DNA of 64,000 nt from Hemileia vastatrix (lineage: Eukaryota; Basidiomycota; Pucciniomycetes; Pucciniales; Zaghouaniaceae): NCBI GenBank assembly GCA_030280995.1, contig JASXTE010000016.1:17344501-17408500 (forward strand), in the 5' to 3' direction. Positions within the stretch are counted from its first letter, which is position 1. The number at the start of each line of letters is the position of its first letter. The notes beneath the pieces are model-generated. The model ran no database searches. It saw only the letters and a list, made by a program, of their open reading frames with translations, and was not told where the DNA came from. This document shows, piece after piece, positions 19,930 to 33,428 of this stretch. Position numbers and translations under genes: made by a program.

Positions 19930-22900
19930 ATGTCAGAGTATTATTCTTTTCCTGATGCTAACCTTCTGGCTCAAGGAATCGAAGATGAAGAACACTCCCA
20001 TTCTTTGTTTCCCAAACTTTTCAATCGCTTTCGCCAGGCATTTTCGAGTAATCTAGCCAATTCAACCAATTCACATCAGTCTGCTAATCTTGGAAAAAAT
20101 CAATCTCCCTCCTCCTCTGCTGCTCCTCATCGTCACTCATCCTCCATACGCAATCTTTCTTCAAACCCTCCATCTCCACATAAAACTTCTTCTCTTCTAG
20201 AGCGTCCTTTTCGCCATTCTCCTCTATTGTCCACCGCTTCGTCTCCAGCTCGAAATGATTCCAACCCTTATCAACCTCTCCCACATCCTCATTTATCCCC
20301 TCAAGCATCCCGTAAAGCTTTAGTTCAGTTCTCTTATGATCTATCTTCCCCTCTCAATAATCTTGAGAGCTCTCCCATAATATCATCTTCAAACTATATT
20401 CATACAGAAAGCTTCCCCAACCCAACTAGTGCTCCTACCTTCAGTCACATCCCAGGGTTCCCACTACATTATGATATTGTGGGTGATGATTCTGGAAGTA
20501 TAGTCAGTGGTTCAGTTAATAGCGGGGCTGGACATGTGCCACCTACCAGTGAAGTGGCCAGTCGTCTTTTTCGGCGGATTCGTGGGGAAGGACTTAGTAA
20601 AAAGTATTGGATGCCAGATCAAGATGCTAAACAATGTTCTGATTGCAGTGTGAGGTTTACACCGTGGCGGCGAAAACACCACTGTCGCTTGTGTAGATTT
20701 TTCTCTTCTTTCACCCGCCCCGTTTGTTCCTTGGTCCATTAATTCCACAAATTGATTTTTATTTTGATTCTTTTTTTTTTTTTTTTGCAGGTGGTTAGCC
20801 TTTTGTTTTCTTTAGTCAGATTTTTTATTTTGCTTTTCTATTTTTTATTATTATTATTTAATTAGAAGAACCCTTAGTTTTGCTTTTTGATCAACTTGTA
20901 AACTTTTTGATTATCTTTGAGCTTTTACTGATTTTTTCTCCATAGGTCAAATTTTTTGTAGTACTTGTGCCTTTCATCTGATTCCAGGAGATAGATTCTG
21001 TTCTTCAGGCTATATTCGAGTTTGCAATCTTTGCATTGCCAGAATCGATGAGGATGGATTTGAACCAAATCGTCATTTAACTTGGTCTGATCGTTCTGCA
21101 ACATACAATGTAGACCCTTCTCCTAGACTTTTGACCACTACTTGGACCCCAGTCTTACCCAAACTCCAGGAATTATTGGCCACGACACGTCTACGCTCTT
21201 CTGATTCCTCGACTAATCCAGCTTCAACTTGGCCACATTCTTCTTCAAATTCTGCCTCTCCCAACATTGTACAAGAGCAAAGAATACCGGCAGCAAGCTA
21301 TATTGTTCATGATCAAGTGAATGATATTTCAGCAGAATTAGATTGTCCCTCACGATTTATTCGAGATGGGACGACTACAAATTCAAGCAGGAAACAATCT
21401 GTCGAGCCATCATCTTTACCAACCTCTCCATCATCTTATGCACTTGTTCATAGCTCATCTGTTTCTACTTCTAACTCCAAGGCCCCTTTCCGTAAAGGAG
21501 TTCAACAAGAAAGTCTGCAACAACATTTGGCTGGCATTTTACCACCTTCCACTGTCATTCTTGAGGAACATACTCACAATAATGATCATTCAGCTGATCT
21601 TCAAAACACCATTTCTCATAAACATACCCCTCAATTAGGTCTTCTTTCTGTTAATCTCGCTTCTCAGTCACCAGCTCCCCAAAATCCGCCCAGCCATTTG
21701 AATGCTTTGATGCTTCCATTTCAAGCTTCTTCGAGCAACAAGCTGGGTGTAGGTTCTCACTCTTCGGACAAGGAAACGACTTCCTGTGGATTGGCTAACC
21801 AAGAAATAACCCAAGTTAGACATCATGAATCTGCTTCCCTTCCATCAAATTTACCTCAAGTTTGTTTTTCTATCTATTCCTTTATCTATGCATATATATA
21901 TATCTAACCGAACTAGCTAAAGTAAATTTTCATTGTCAAATCAAATCGATTACTTATCTCTATAACTCTCAATTTCGCTTGCAGGATCGGTTTATATCCA
22001 GTAAATATTTTCAGCAAGATGCCAATTCAAGCGCTCCACTCAGGAAACCCCGACCTCGTGGTAGAAGCTTTGGATTCATTGAGCGATTGTTAGGAAGCTG
22101 TAAACTAACTTCTCCAGCCCAAACACATTTACGGTTAATGATCCGTCAGTGCTTACAGAGAGAGCAAGTACCTAATGCCCTAGTTTGGGAAGAAGAATTG
22201 ATGCGTTTATTACTGAAGATAGTATCAGATTGTCCCTATCCTGACGTTCGTAATGGCGACTCAGCTGATATTCGAAAAATGATCAAGATTAAACGTGTTC
22301 CTGGTGGAACGCCTTTTGATTCTGAGTTTGTAGATGGCGTTGTGTTCACGAAAAATGTAGTTCATAAAAAAATGCCCAGGTTAATTTCTCAACCTCGAAC
22401 CATGGCTATATCTATTCCTCTAGAATTCCAAAGAGTTGATGGCCGGCTGGTTAGTTTGGAGCCCTTAATTCATCAAGAAAAACAGTATTTAAAGAATTTG
22501 GTCAATCGCATTACATCATTAAGACCCCATGTTCTCCTAGTTCAAGGTAACTTTTTCTTCCCCCTTTTTCTTTTAAAATTCTTTGGGTGTCTGTTCATGC
22601 CTACCAGCTCGATCTCCAGATTTCTTTTTTCATTAAAATTTTAAAGAAAAAGAAAAAAGATGAATGCATAATTTATTCGTAAAACAATTTTTAACACCAC
22701 TTTTTGTCTTCTTCCTCTCTCCCTTCATTGTACAGGCGGTGTTTCAGGAATCGCTGTTGAGTATCTTGTGAATGCTGGCGTAGTAGTAGCTCGACATGTC
22801 AAGCCAAGTGTGCTTCAAGCTGTCGCTCGATCTACTCAAACTGCTGTCATTTCGTCAATGGATAAGCTCGCCACAACTTCTAGTGTAGGGCGATGTGGTT

Positions 22901-25900
22901 TGTACCAAGTTCAAACTTTTGATCATACTCATATTCCTGCTCGACGAAAAACTTTGATGAGATTCGAAGGTTGTCTACCTCAATTGGGTGGTACTTTAAT
23001 ACTCCGAGGAGGGGATATACATTTACTCACAAAAATAAAGTCTATTGCCAGTTTGGTAGTTCGAGTGGTCTATTCGCTGAAGCTGGAAAGTTTTTTCTTA
23101 AGAGATGAAGGAGCCATGCATGTGGCTGGTCATTCTAACTTTCAATATACCGCGTCGCAAAGTTATGCTGAATCAAACCATGTCTCTGATATTTTGTATG
23201 ATTATCATCAATCTTTACAAGTTTTTGCTCCAGTTGATGATTCGTGTGAAAGATCATTACAAAATATTAAGCAAGGCAAAGCTCGTGAAGATCACGTTAC
23301 ACAATTAATTGAATCTAAAATCAAATCTATACTTTTACCGTTTGAATGCATGATTCTTTCTGGCTCGCCTAATGTTAGATTTCCTCCACCACGGAGTTTA
23401 CAACGGTTAAAAGAATTATTTTTTGAGCTAGTCAATCTTAAAAAACAACAAGAAGATGAGGAAAGAGATTTGATTATCCGTGAAGAAGCCGAATGCGCAT
23501 CGGCTACAAAATCTATCCCAGAAATACCTTCTTCTTCTTCACTTTCTTCTTCTGTCGTATCTTCATTAACTTCAACTTCCATATCTGAAGAAAAAATGTT
23601 TGATTCAGTGCAAAATTCTTTAACTTTGGCTGATATTATTCAACAAGTTTCTCGCAAATATGAAGAACAAAAGTTTATAGCTGACTTTTGGCTTTCTGCT
23701 CACACTTGTGAGACTCATCATCCGGTAGATCATCAAAGGATCATTGTTCAAGAGTTAGTTGTTTGTCAGGCCGCGGAAGGACCCTATTTATGTAAGGGCC
23801 CACAACTACGCGAGTTCCCTTTCTATTCTGCTGGTGATCGATCTGTCGGCCAAATGATTGTAAGCTAAAATTACATTTGAGGTTTTCATGATTCTCTCTA
23901 TATATTGTTAATGTGTTTGTATGATATATAGGAAATGCTAGTTGCTTGTCGGCATGATTTCTGTCCCAAATGCGCACAGCCAAAAGAAGTTCATTGTACA
24001 CATTTTGTTCATGGAGACTTGCAAGCAACTCTCTCTGTTACTTCATTGATGGATATTTCTGACCCTACCAAATCGACTGATTCATCAACTGGGGATCCAC
24101 TCAATTGCGATCCCACCATTGCTCCTGGTAACGAAAAACTGATTTTGATGGAAGGATTTTGTGCTACGTGTAACGCTTATACCCCAATTACTAAAATGTC
24201 AGAAGATAGTTGGAGATTGAGTTTTGGAAAATACCTTGAGCTTTGCTTTTATAGTCCAGGTTTGACTGCTGATACGGTGATACAAGAGCCTACTGGTCTT
24301 CAAACTCATTGTTTACACGATCTACATCTGAGTCACATGCGAAAATTTTTTCATCGAGGAATGAGGGTTGATCTTTACCTTCGTAAAATTAATGTTTACG
24401 AAATTGTTCATCCTCCTATGACCCTTACTATCGCTCCAGAAGCTCAACATCGGATCAAACTTGAGGAATATCGATCATTAGAATGTCGATCTACAGCTTT
24501 TTTTAACTCCGTTCGCTCTAGAATACTTGCTTTTAATCAAGATCTTGTCCCGGTTGAAAAACAAGAATCTAGTAGGGAAGTCATGGCAGAATTTTTAAAA
24601 AAAGTGGATTTGGACCAAAAATTTATTCGCAGTCAATTGAACTCTGCTTATGTTTCGTGTGCGGTGACAAATGGAATTAAACTTACTTCAGTTCGGAAAA
24701 TGTTGGTAGATAAATCGGTTGCTTGGGATAATGAGTTTTCGATTTTTGAGTTGAATTTTATTCTTGGTCCTGAAAAGGATGCTCGAAGACTTACTAGTGT
24801 CCAACTTCGTAAATTATTTACTGACCAATCAAGCGCGCCTACGTCACCTGATAAAATTCTACCTGTTTATCCGTATAATTCTTTATCAATATCTCGTGAT
24901 TTGGATTTTAGAATGTTGAAAGGAAATGCGAATTCACCTTTTGGTTTGCCCTCACCTCATTTTAAAACGATAACAAGTGCTCTTGCTACTACTTTACCAG
25001 CTTCAATGCCTGTGGTTCCTTTTCATGAAGTTAAACCAGAATTGGTTGATGGACGTGGGAAGCCTGAAATGTCAACTTCAAGCAAGGATGTTTTGCCAAA
25101 TCAACCTGAAAATCAAGAAGGGTCTACTACTTTTTCTATCGAAGAGGTAGATCCAAAAGCAGATCTAGATCTAGCTAACCTATCCGAGACAGTTCAACAA
25201 TTTGTTCCGGATGAATCAACTGCTAGCTCAAAATTAAATGATCCAATTATTCCTCCTGTTTCACAAGATGTCGAGGTTCCTGACTTATCTGTTAATAAAA
25301 CTCATGAATTACAACCTCTTGTGACTCCTATTGCAACTGACGAGGAAACTAGTGCAGATAGCGACTCAACTGTTACCGGGTTTGAGGATCGTTTAAGAAT
25401 CAATCGTGTAAGGTTGAATAGTCGTCAACCAATGAGGCTTTCTGATACAGATCCTCCAGCTAGTGATTCTGAAAGTATGAAAAGCTCTGGGTTATTGACT
25501 ATAAGATCTAGAAGAAAAGCAAATCAATTATCAACTGCTACAGATGTTGGAAACCTTATCGAACAATTCGAGCCATCAGCTCCTTTAACAATTGATTCTG
25601 GATTAGCAAAGCAGCTTTTAAATAAAAAAAGTCCTCAAAATCCTACCTGTGCAGGTTTACCTCTTACAGGTAAAAAAACTCTACTGCCTACGCCTACTTT
25701 TAATAAACCTAATCTCCGAAGGGGAAGGAGCGAGTCAGGTAGACCAGCTAATAGAGGACAAAATCTCATTCCGAATACACCAATCTCAGATACAGAACAT
25801 GACATGACCACTGGTCGGAAAAGGTCGAAAGCGATGGCGGCTCTAAAACCAACTGCAGGGAATGACATCAAACAACCTTCTGGTACAGTTGTTTCTCGAT

Positions 25901-28900
25901 CTATTTTGCGATTGTCTCCTAAACCTCGAGAAAGTGTTGGTGTTAAGGGTATTGAATCAATTCGACGAAATGTCACTGGATCAAACGCTTCTCCCGCGTC
26001 ATCTTTACCCCGGTGGTCATCTACAACCCCTAACACTGCTATTTCTAGAGGAGCAGGATCTTCATCTGTAAATGTTGCAAATAAACATGCTGTGAGTCAA
26101 GTTCCTCGAGAACGGAAAGGTAAAGAATTCATTTCAAGACGACCGCAATCTACAGTAATCTCCACTTCTGTGGGTGTGAATCGGCGTCCACCTATTGGGA
26201 ATTTGCCACTTAACCCAAGTACACCTAACAAAGTAACTGCGATTGCTCGTCATTTTGATAGAATGACACGCGAAGCGGAACGTGAGCGGCAACGTAAACT
26301 AATTTTACAACGTGGACGTCGAGCAAGACCGATTGCCCATGCTCAATCTTCTGTCCAAACTTTTAGCAGTCTCAAAGCTGCTGTTCAGGAAGATTCTGAT
26401 GTGGAAGGAGATAAATATCCTGTTGAACATGATGCAGATGATGAACGTGAAGGTGTCATAGATGAGGTCACTCATGTTGTATCTGTATCTATAGGGGATA
26501 CAAGAGTTTTGAGCGCTCCCGTTGAGGCCTTACAGCATCACTCTTTAACCAATCAAAAAAATAAAGATATTGGAGATATTTCATCTGATAGACTTGATGA
26601 AGGGGCAGGAGCCATAAAAAATAGTCAGAATTCAGATCAGGATAAATTGGAATCATCAGAGTTTCCCATCAAGGATCCACTTGCATGTCCAACCATTGAT
26701 CACGATCAGTTTGTTGTTGAAGATACAACACCTGTTAATATATGTTCTCCGATTCCTAGGTTTGAAGCTTATCCGTTACCACCTTCAAAGCATTCACAAT
26801 TTTCTGAAGGTGAAATAAGTGCTACTGATACCGGACGACAATCGATCATGAAGACTCTTTCTAATTTATGGGCTTATCGTGGTGCTGATTTTTTACCCCT
26901 TGAATATCCTCAAATGGCAACTGAGCATCAATCTGCTGAGAATCCAGTAGTCATAAGAGAAGATGAACCTAGTTCTATAATTGCATATACCCTTTGGTTT
27001 GTCTATTTTATTTTTTTATTTAGATTCTTAATATTTTGGCTGTTTAACTTATTTTTAATATATATATGAAAGAAACAAGAATTAATATATTTATTTACTT
27101 ATTTGGAACATTGCAGTTCTAAATTGTACCGTGGAACATTAAAAGATACTGAGCCCAGAGTCGTGGAAAGTTCTGAAGTGTTCATGCCGGAAGATCCGCT
27201 TAGTCATGGCAATGATCGCGATTCTACTTGGGGAATGATTGATTTAGCTCCAAATGGGAATGATGCGGAAGATGCTTTGAAGGCTCCTTGTACCAAACCA
27301 GTTCAATTTCGTGAGTTTTTTAATTTGTTATTAAAGAGTTCTGTTTCTTTAACTAGCGTTCAAATTGTCATTTGAATTCTGTAGGCTTTGATGTCTCTCC
27401 TTGTACTATTACCTGTAAAGTTTTTTTTATGCATGTGAGTTATAAGTGATGTATCAATCTTCTTCTTTCTCAAATTTCAAGCTGCTCACCTTTAATTAAT
27501 TAATGTATAGCAATTTGAAGCACTGAGGGGAAAGTTGGGATGCAGAGATTCGTTTGTGGAAGCTCTATCTAGGTCAGTAACATTTAAATTATATTGTAAT
27601 ATTGGGTATTGGAGTTGACTTTTTTCTTCTCTTTTTCTTGGGTGGTTATTTTTATTTATAGATGTCATAAATGGGATGCTTCTGGTGGGAAATCAGGCCA
27701 GCATTTTTTAAAAACTCAAGGTAGGATATTTCTAAAGTTTGATACAAAGTTGGTCAATGTTAACGAGATATTAATTGCACAATCGATTCAGATGGTCGGT
27801 ATTTGGTCAAAGGGATATCAAAAGTGAGTGTGTGGGATATATAGATATATATCTTCTTGTTTATTTATCATCGTATTCGGGTATCTTATTTTATTTTATT
27901 TTTTTGATCTGGCTGACGAGATGTTACATCTACTCTCTTTATGATTTAGACCGAACTTGAAGCTATGACTAAATTCGCACCTGCTTATTTTGAATATCTT
28001 TCTTCGGCTATCAAGGATAACGTCAGTACTTTTTACCTATTTGTCCTCTCAAATATTAGTTTAATAACAAGCATGCTGAATCTCCTTTGGAATGTAAATA
28101 GCGTCCGATTGTGCTTGCCAAGATGCTTGGAATTTTTCAGATATCTTGTTTGAATAAAACAACAGGCAAGAAAGGACGTTTACAGGTCCAAGTGATTGAA
28201 AATCTTTGGGCTGATAAAGAAGGATTGCAAGTTTATGATCTCAAAGGGTTAACACGAAATCGAACGGTTACTGCTACTGGCCGTCCTAATGAGGTTTTAT
28301 TGGATGGTAACTTTAATGATAGTTAGTTGGATTGATTATTTTTTTCTTTTTTTTCTTTTTTTTTTGGGGGGGGGTGTTTGCTGATGTAAACTTTAGTGTT
28401 CCGAGCCAATCCTATCTTCGTACATGAGATATCTCTTCTGCGTTTACAAGCCGGTCTTCATAACGATACTTTATTTCTTGCTAAAAATAACATTATGGAC
28501 TATTCGTTGGCGATCGGACTGGATAGCAAAACACAGGAGGTTTATCTAGGTATTATTGGTAAGTTCATATATATATATATTGTGGGAGGGGAGATGGATG
28601 CAGCAACCAAATGGTTATATCAGTATTAATTGAAATTCAAAATAATATTGTTTTTGTAGATTATCTCCGGACATATTCATGGGATAAACGGTAAGGCGAA
28701 AATAAGGAGATGTGTTATTAAATTCTTGTATGCTGCAAGCTAATTTTAAGTGTTGTTTATGTTAGGCTTGAAACTTTGGTAAAAGAATTGGGTGGGACCA
28801 GTAAAGAAGCGCCAACAATCATTACACCTTCTCTTTATAAAGCTCGATTTAGAAGAGCCAGTCAGTCAAATTTTTATAAATTGTATAGATTATATATAAG

Positions 28901-28932
28901 TTCTTATTTCAAGTTTCTCCCTTTTTTTTTCT

Positions 28933-28967
<35 letters not shown>

Positions 28968-29567
28968 TTCTTAAATAAAAAAATAATTATAATAGTGTCC
29001 AGATATTTCAGTTTGGCACCTGATGCTTGGTTAAAATCGTGGACGCCTTACTTAGTTCGGAATGAAGAAGAAGCAGTTGGGACTTCAATATCGGGGGGAA
29101 CAACAGAAGCATCAGCCGGAGCTGGAGCTGGAGCTGGTGGTGCAGGAGGTGGTGGTGGAAGTGAAGGAAATGTAGGGATTGGTGCTAAAAGTCCGATTAT
29201 CAAATGTACAATGGCCACACCTAGTACAGTCAAAATTCAAATGAGTGATACGATGTCAGGAAAAGCTAAATCAATTTCAAGTACTTCTGGAAATGAAATG
29301 GTAAATGCGGAAGGGAAGTCTATTGGATCTAATGTCTTGGTTGGCGGCGGTGGCGGTGGTGGTAGTGGTGGTGGTGTTAGTGGTATGGGTGGTAGTGGTG
29401 GTGGTAGTAGCGGTGGTGTTGGAGTTGGTAGTAGTGGTGTTGGTGGAGGAGGTGTGGGTGTAGGTGTAAGTGGAGTTGGAGGTGTAAGTGTGGGAAGTGG
29501 AAAGGCTGAAGAACAGTATATCCATCTTCCTATTCATGGACCTTTTAAAACTCTACAATTTTCATAA
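19930..29567 (+). CDS. FAB1: PI3P 5-kinase Fab1/PIKfyve with FYVE finger
   Basis: Makes PI(3,5)P2 on endosome/vacuole membranes. Predicted exons: 19930-20692, 20791-20793 (3-nt, tentative), 20946-21859, 21985-22546, 22736-23859, 23932-26996, 27117-27310, 27385-27434, 27511-27572, 27662-27720, 27792-27823, 27950-28021, 28102-28306, 28397-28558, 28660-28690, 28766-28860, 28996-29567; 2654 aa, all phases fit. FYVE finger about residues 227-290 (WMPD, RKHHCRLC, QIFCSTC) binds PI3P. A TCP-1-like domain lies about 600-880 (LVQGGVSGIA), then a Cys-rich region with CPKC and CATC pairs. A long, probably disordered stretch covers about 1450-2100. The C-terminal kinase has GGKSG, YDLKG, MDYSL and GIID. 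The tail after 2500 is glycine/valine/serine low complexity. DLKGS of relatives reads DLKGL. The chromovirus complex begins 100 bp after the stop, so the native 3' UTR is probably cut. Confidence 0.9.
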
Positions 29568-29666
29568 TGTATCCTAGATAATTTTGTAATTTGAAGAGAG
29601 GTACGCTGTATGAGTCATGTATTATGTTATATATTCATATCTGCAATGCATTTAAAGCTAAATATG

Positions 29667-31983
29667 TGTCAGCCAGGCTACTAGACTTACCTGGTAAAAT
29701 AATTAATTATTTTACTGAGGTGAAGCCATGCCTTTTTTTAAAATTCTTATTAATAATTAATTATTTAATATTTACTTATGTATTACTTACAACTAACTAA
29801 GCTAATTATATTAAGTAGTGTAAATAATTAATTTAAGTAAGTGTCCCATACATTTTTACTCCCTAACACCGTGCTCAATAATGCAGTTGATTGGGAATAA
29901 AAATTAATAATAAAATTATAATAAAAAAACCTTAAAAATATTATATTACTTCATTGAGAGATCTGGATTTCTGTGAAATCAATATAATAGGGGGTGTCAG
30001 TTCTGGCAAATCCGCACTTAAATTAAGTGTGGATTTCAAACCAAATCAGCACTTACAAATCAGCACTTAAATTTTGCAAAAAAGTCACTTATTTCAAAAA
30101 AGGGTGTCAGTTATGACCTCAAATCAGCACTTTTTTCCCATTTTTTTTCACAACCACATTTTGGCCACAAAACATCCCTTCCTTTCTTACCCCATCCCTG
30201 TCACATGTGACACACTGACCTTCCTCGCTACCTACCCATCAATCCTCGGCACACACCCCTTCCTGACATTTTCAATATTTTGACCAGGCATGTTTACATT
30301 CTTTTTTACTTATTTCTTCTACTTTTTAATCTTTTTTCTTGTTATGTGCCAGTTTCATAATGCCTCCCAGACATTCCAAATCTCAAAAGGTAACTCAAAA
30401 ATCTGCTTCGTCACAAAAGTCTCCTCGTAAAGCAAGGATTACATATAAAAAAAATCAGTGACTTTTTCTATTACTTACAACTGTTTTTACAGAATTGAAA
30501 ACTATGTTTCAGCTAATATTTTATGGAAGTGAACTCTGTTCTTCGGGCGAAGAACAGAGTTCATCCTCCTATTTTCACACTCTGTTTGCACCAATCTCCA
30601 TCCCTTTCAATTCTATCAACACATGCTTGTCTTCCCTCCCCATGCCTTTCGCTATCCTCCCAGCCCCATTGTATGCCATCCTCTTTTGATCCCCATTTCA
30701 CCCCTCTCAACCTCTCCCAGACCCTTTTCTTCATTTAAAATGCCTCGGAACCCTTAATCTTCCCTTCCAACTCTTTCCCAACCTTTTCGCTACCCCATAT
30801 ATCCTTCCTCACCCCTCTCTCCAGCCTTTCCAACCCTTGTAGCCCCATTCCTCCCCTTTACCTCGCCTCCACAATTCTTGAACCCCAATTTCCTCCCTTT
30901 CAACCCAGTCCCTATTTCTGTATATAAAAATAAAGTGTTAGGGAGAAATGGGGAGGTAAGCGAACTGGAAGGAGAGGAGAGGAGAGGGGTAGAGAGGTGT
31001 GGAGAGGGAGAGGAAAATGTGGATAGGGGTTGAAAATGATGACGAAGGGAGTGAAAAGGTTGGGGAGAAGGATGAGGTGAGGATAAAGAAATATTTCAAA
31101 GGGAAAAGAGTGGGTATTCTTGAGAGGGAGTAAAAAAAGACAATAAAAGAAGATAGTAATACAAATATACAAAAAATATAAAGGATATGAGTGAAGAAAA
31201 AATGACTCTTATATGATATGATATGAAGATGTAAGTGATGTACGATGTTTTGAGTTATGAAGTGTTATGCTGCGGAGTGCTGCGTATGAATGGGATGATG
31301 CTGACAAATCAGTGAAATGGGACTTGATGGTGAAATCAGCACTTTTGGTTGAGAAAGTGCGGATTTGAGTGAAATAAGTGACTTATTTCATTTTGAAATC
31401 CACCAGTATTGGGGCTAGTGTGTTTTGGAAATCCGCACTTATTTAAGTGCGGATTTGTAAGTGCGGATTTGCCAGAACTGACACCCCCTAATTAACTCAA
31501 ATGTGTTGTATTAATTGTGACAGTCCAAGGGAACTCATACTTTATTACCAATGAAAATGATGCCCTTGTTGATGTACCAATTAATTTATTTTTTCTTATG
31601 TCATATATATACTCCTTCTTAGTCAGCTTCTTTCTCACATCCTTGCAGTAGATGGTGTAAATTCCATGTCTTCATTTCCCTCATGTTTGCCTATAAAAGG
31701 CCCTCACTTTTTGTACTTTTCAAAATGTTCCTTACTTACTTTATTATAATTACATACAAAAAAAACTATTTATTATTATCAATTATGGTTTTAGTATTTA
31801 CATTAAAACCATGATTATAAAAATTTAAATATAATAGTAATCTACCTCTTTACCTCTTGTTATTTGAGTAAATAATCTTTGAAAGATAATAAAATATGTA
31901 CCAAGTTTGAACCCTCTGAAACCCATTGTTGCTGTCCTTGGACCTCCCTGGAAAACCTTCTAGACTTGAAAGCCCACTTGACA
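29667..31983 (+). repeat. 5' LTR of family A, interrupted by H2
   Basis: LTR pieces 29667-29988 and 31493-31983 surround H2. They are colinear with 38880-39684 plus 48155-48165, differing at few positions. TATAAAA is at 31692-31698 within gcctataaaaggcc. Confidence 0.85.
29989..31489 (-). mobile_element. Harbinger copy H2, non-autonomous (1.5 kb)
   Basis: Ends AGGGGGTGTCAGTTCTGG and its complement; AAT on both sides (29986-29988, 31490-31492). The paralogous LTR at about 39200 reads caatataattaactc with one AAT, which is the empty site and proves a 3-bp duplication. The orientation is opposite to H1: the H1 left subterminal region (with actccgcagcataac) appears complemented near 31270. The transposase is deleted. 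The hairpin (30530-30563) and the short basic frame (30360-30461) are retained. Confidence 0.9.
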
Positions 31984-32812
31984 GTTGGGGGCCTTTCCGA
32001 ACCGTCAACGGTGCATTGTTACTTGAGGCCAGAGACCGTGGGGACCATTGCCATTCGAGGTACCTATAAGGACAAGTGAACAACAAAAAAAACAAACATC
32101 ATATTTCACGTGACTAAAATTTTGCTGTGAATGGGAATCAAACCGCGCTCCAAAACTTAGGTTCATATATTGACTAAACATCTTATATTTTGTGATAATT
32201 ATTGAAATTACTATTTGTGGGTCACTTTGCACTCTTCATTCTCTACGTATTTCCTTTTACTCAGCACTCTGTAAGTGGCATTAATTTGCTCATTTTACAG
32301 GGGGAGGTGTCTAGTAAATTGGAATTAAATTTTTTATTATTTATTTTATTTTTCCTAGTTGACAAAGATAGAGCAATTGTGTTCTTAGTCCTAGAAGTAA
32401 TAAATTATATTTTAAAAAATTATTCATTATCATTTTCAGTTGACTTTTGTCCTGATAAATTAAAATTTTATTTGTTCCAGTGGACAAATTGTCCTAACAA
32501 TAAAATTTTTAAATGCATATTTAATATTTCAGTAGACATTAAGTCCTGGTAATTATTTATTTTTCAGTTGATTTAAAATCCTGATAATAATTATCATAAA
32601 ATTGTTAATAAAATATTTAAATTTAATTCTTCAATTGATTATTTTATAATCCTGGTTTTGAATTGTTTTGAATTAATAAATTGATTATTATTTTAGTTGA
32701 TTTTTATCCTGAAGAATTTTATTTTTATTATTATTTTTCTTTTAAATAAAAGTAAAGATACAAACTAATTCATCTTATTGTCTCCCTCCCTCATTTCAGT
32801 TAAATTTAAAAA
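31984..32812 (+). other. Family A leader with primer-binding site and iterated motif
   Basis: TGGGGGCCTTTCC begins two bases after the LTR, as in E1. From about 32350 to 32720 a motif of the form (t/a/g)(t/a/g)ga(c/t), a short T/A-rich stretch, then tcct(g/a), recurs about seven times at 40-80 bp spacing. No real gene is visible. Confidence 0.5.
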
Positions 32813-33428
32813 ATGACTGATCAAGGTGTTTCTGCTGCACGTGAAGAGGAATTGGATTTAATTGATTATGATGAGGCTACTTCTGTGAGTTCTCATTTAA
32901 CTAGAAAATTATCTCAAATTAATCAATCATTGCCCCAATCAGGATGTAGAGATGGAGGAAGTGGAACTTCTGGTAGAAACAACTCAGAAACAGAAAACTG
33001 TAATAAACCCCCCAGAAGAACTTCCAAAAGGCTTCAAAATAAAAAAGATGCCACTACCTCAACAAGTAAAGAACCTTTCAACACACATAAAAGAATTAAA
33101 GACAGAAAGCTTGAGATTGAGGTCAAGAGTAGATGCTCTAGAAGAAAAGGTAAGAAAGATAGATGCTTTTCTTCAAGAGAAGAGGAGACCTCCTCCCCCC
33201 AGGGATCTTCAACAATTGGCTCCCCAACAGCCAGAGAAAGTGGAAGTATCCAAGTGGCAGTGGGATTGGCTGAACACTCAGTGGGATTACCTGTCTCAAA
33301 ATCAACAGACTCAATTGCCCCAAGCAGGTCCATTAAGACACAGCCAAGTCAACCCCACACCTCCTCACCCCTATCAAGGAGGAAGAAGAAGAAAAAAAAA
33401 TATGATCTTGCCCAGAAAACCTTGGTAA
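32813..33428 (+). CDS. Overprinted spliced frame in family A gag (predicted 185 aa)
   Basis: Predicted exons 32813-32884 and 32943-33428. The intron 32885-32942 (58 nt) has donor GTGAGT and acceptor ATCAG. The junction gives EATS joined to DVEM, as in E1. Over 31 residues starting at ELPKGFKIKK and ending HIKELKTE about 26 are identical to E1, against about 17 of 32 for the overlapping gag frame. It ends Trp-TAA inside a GTAAG motif exactly as in E1. In this otherwise dead element the frame has no lesion. Confidence 0.55.
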
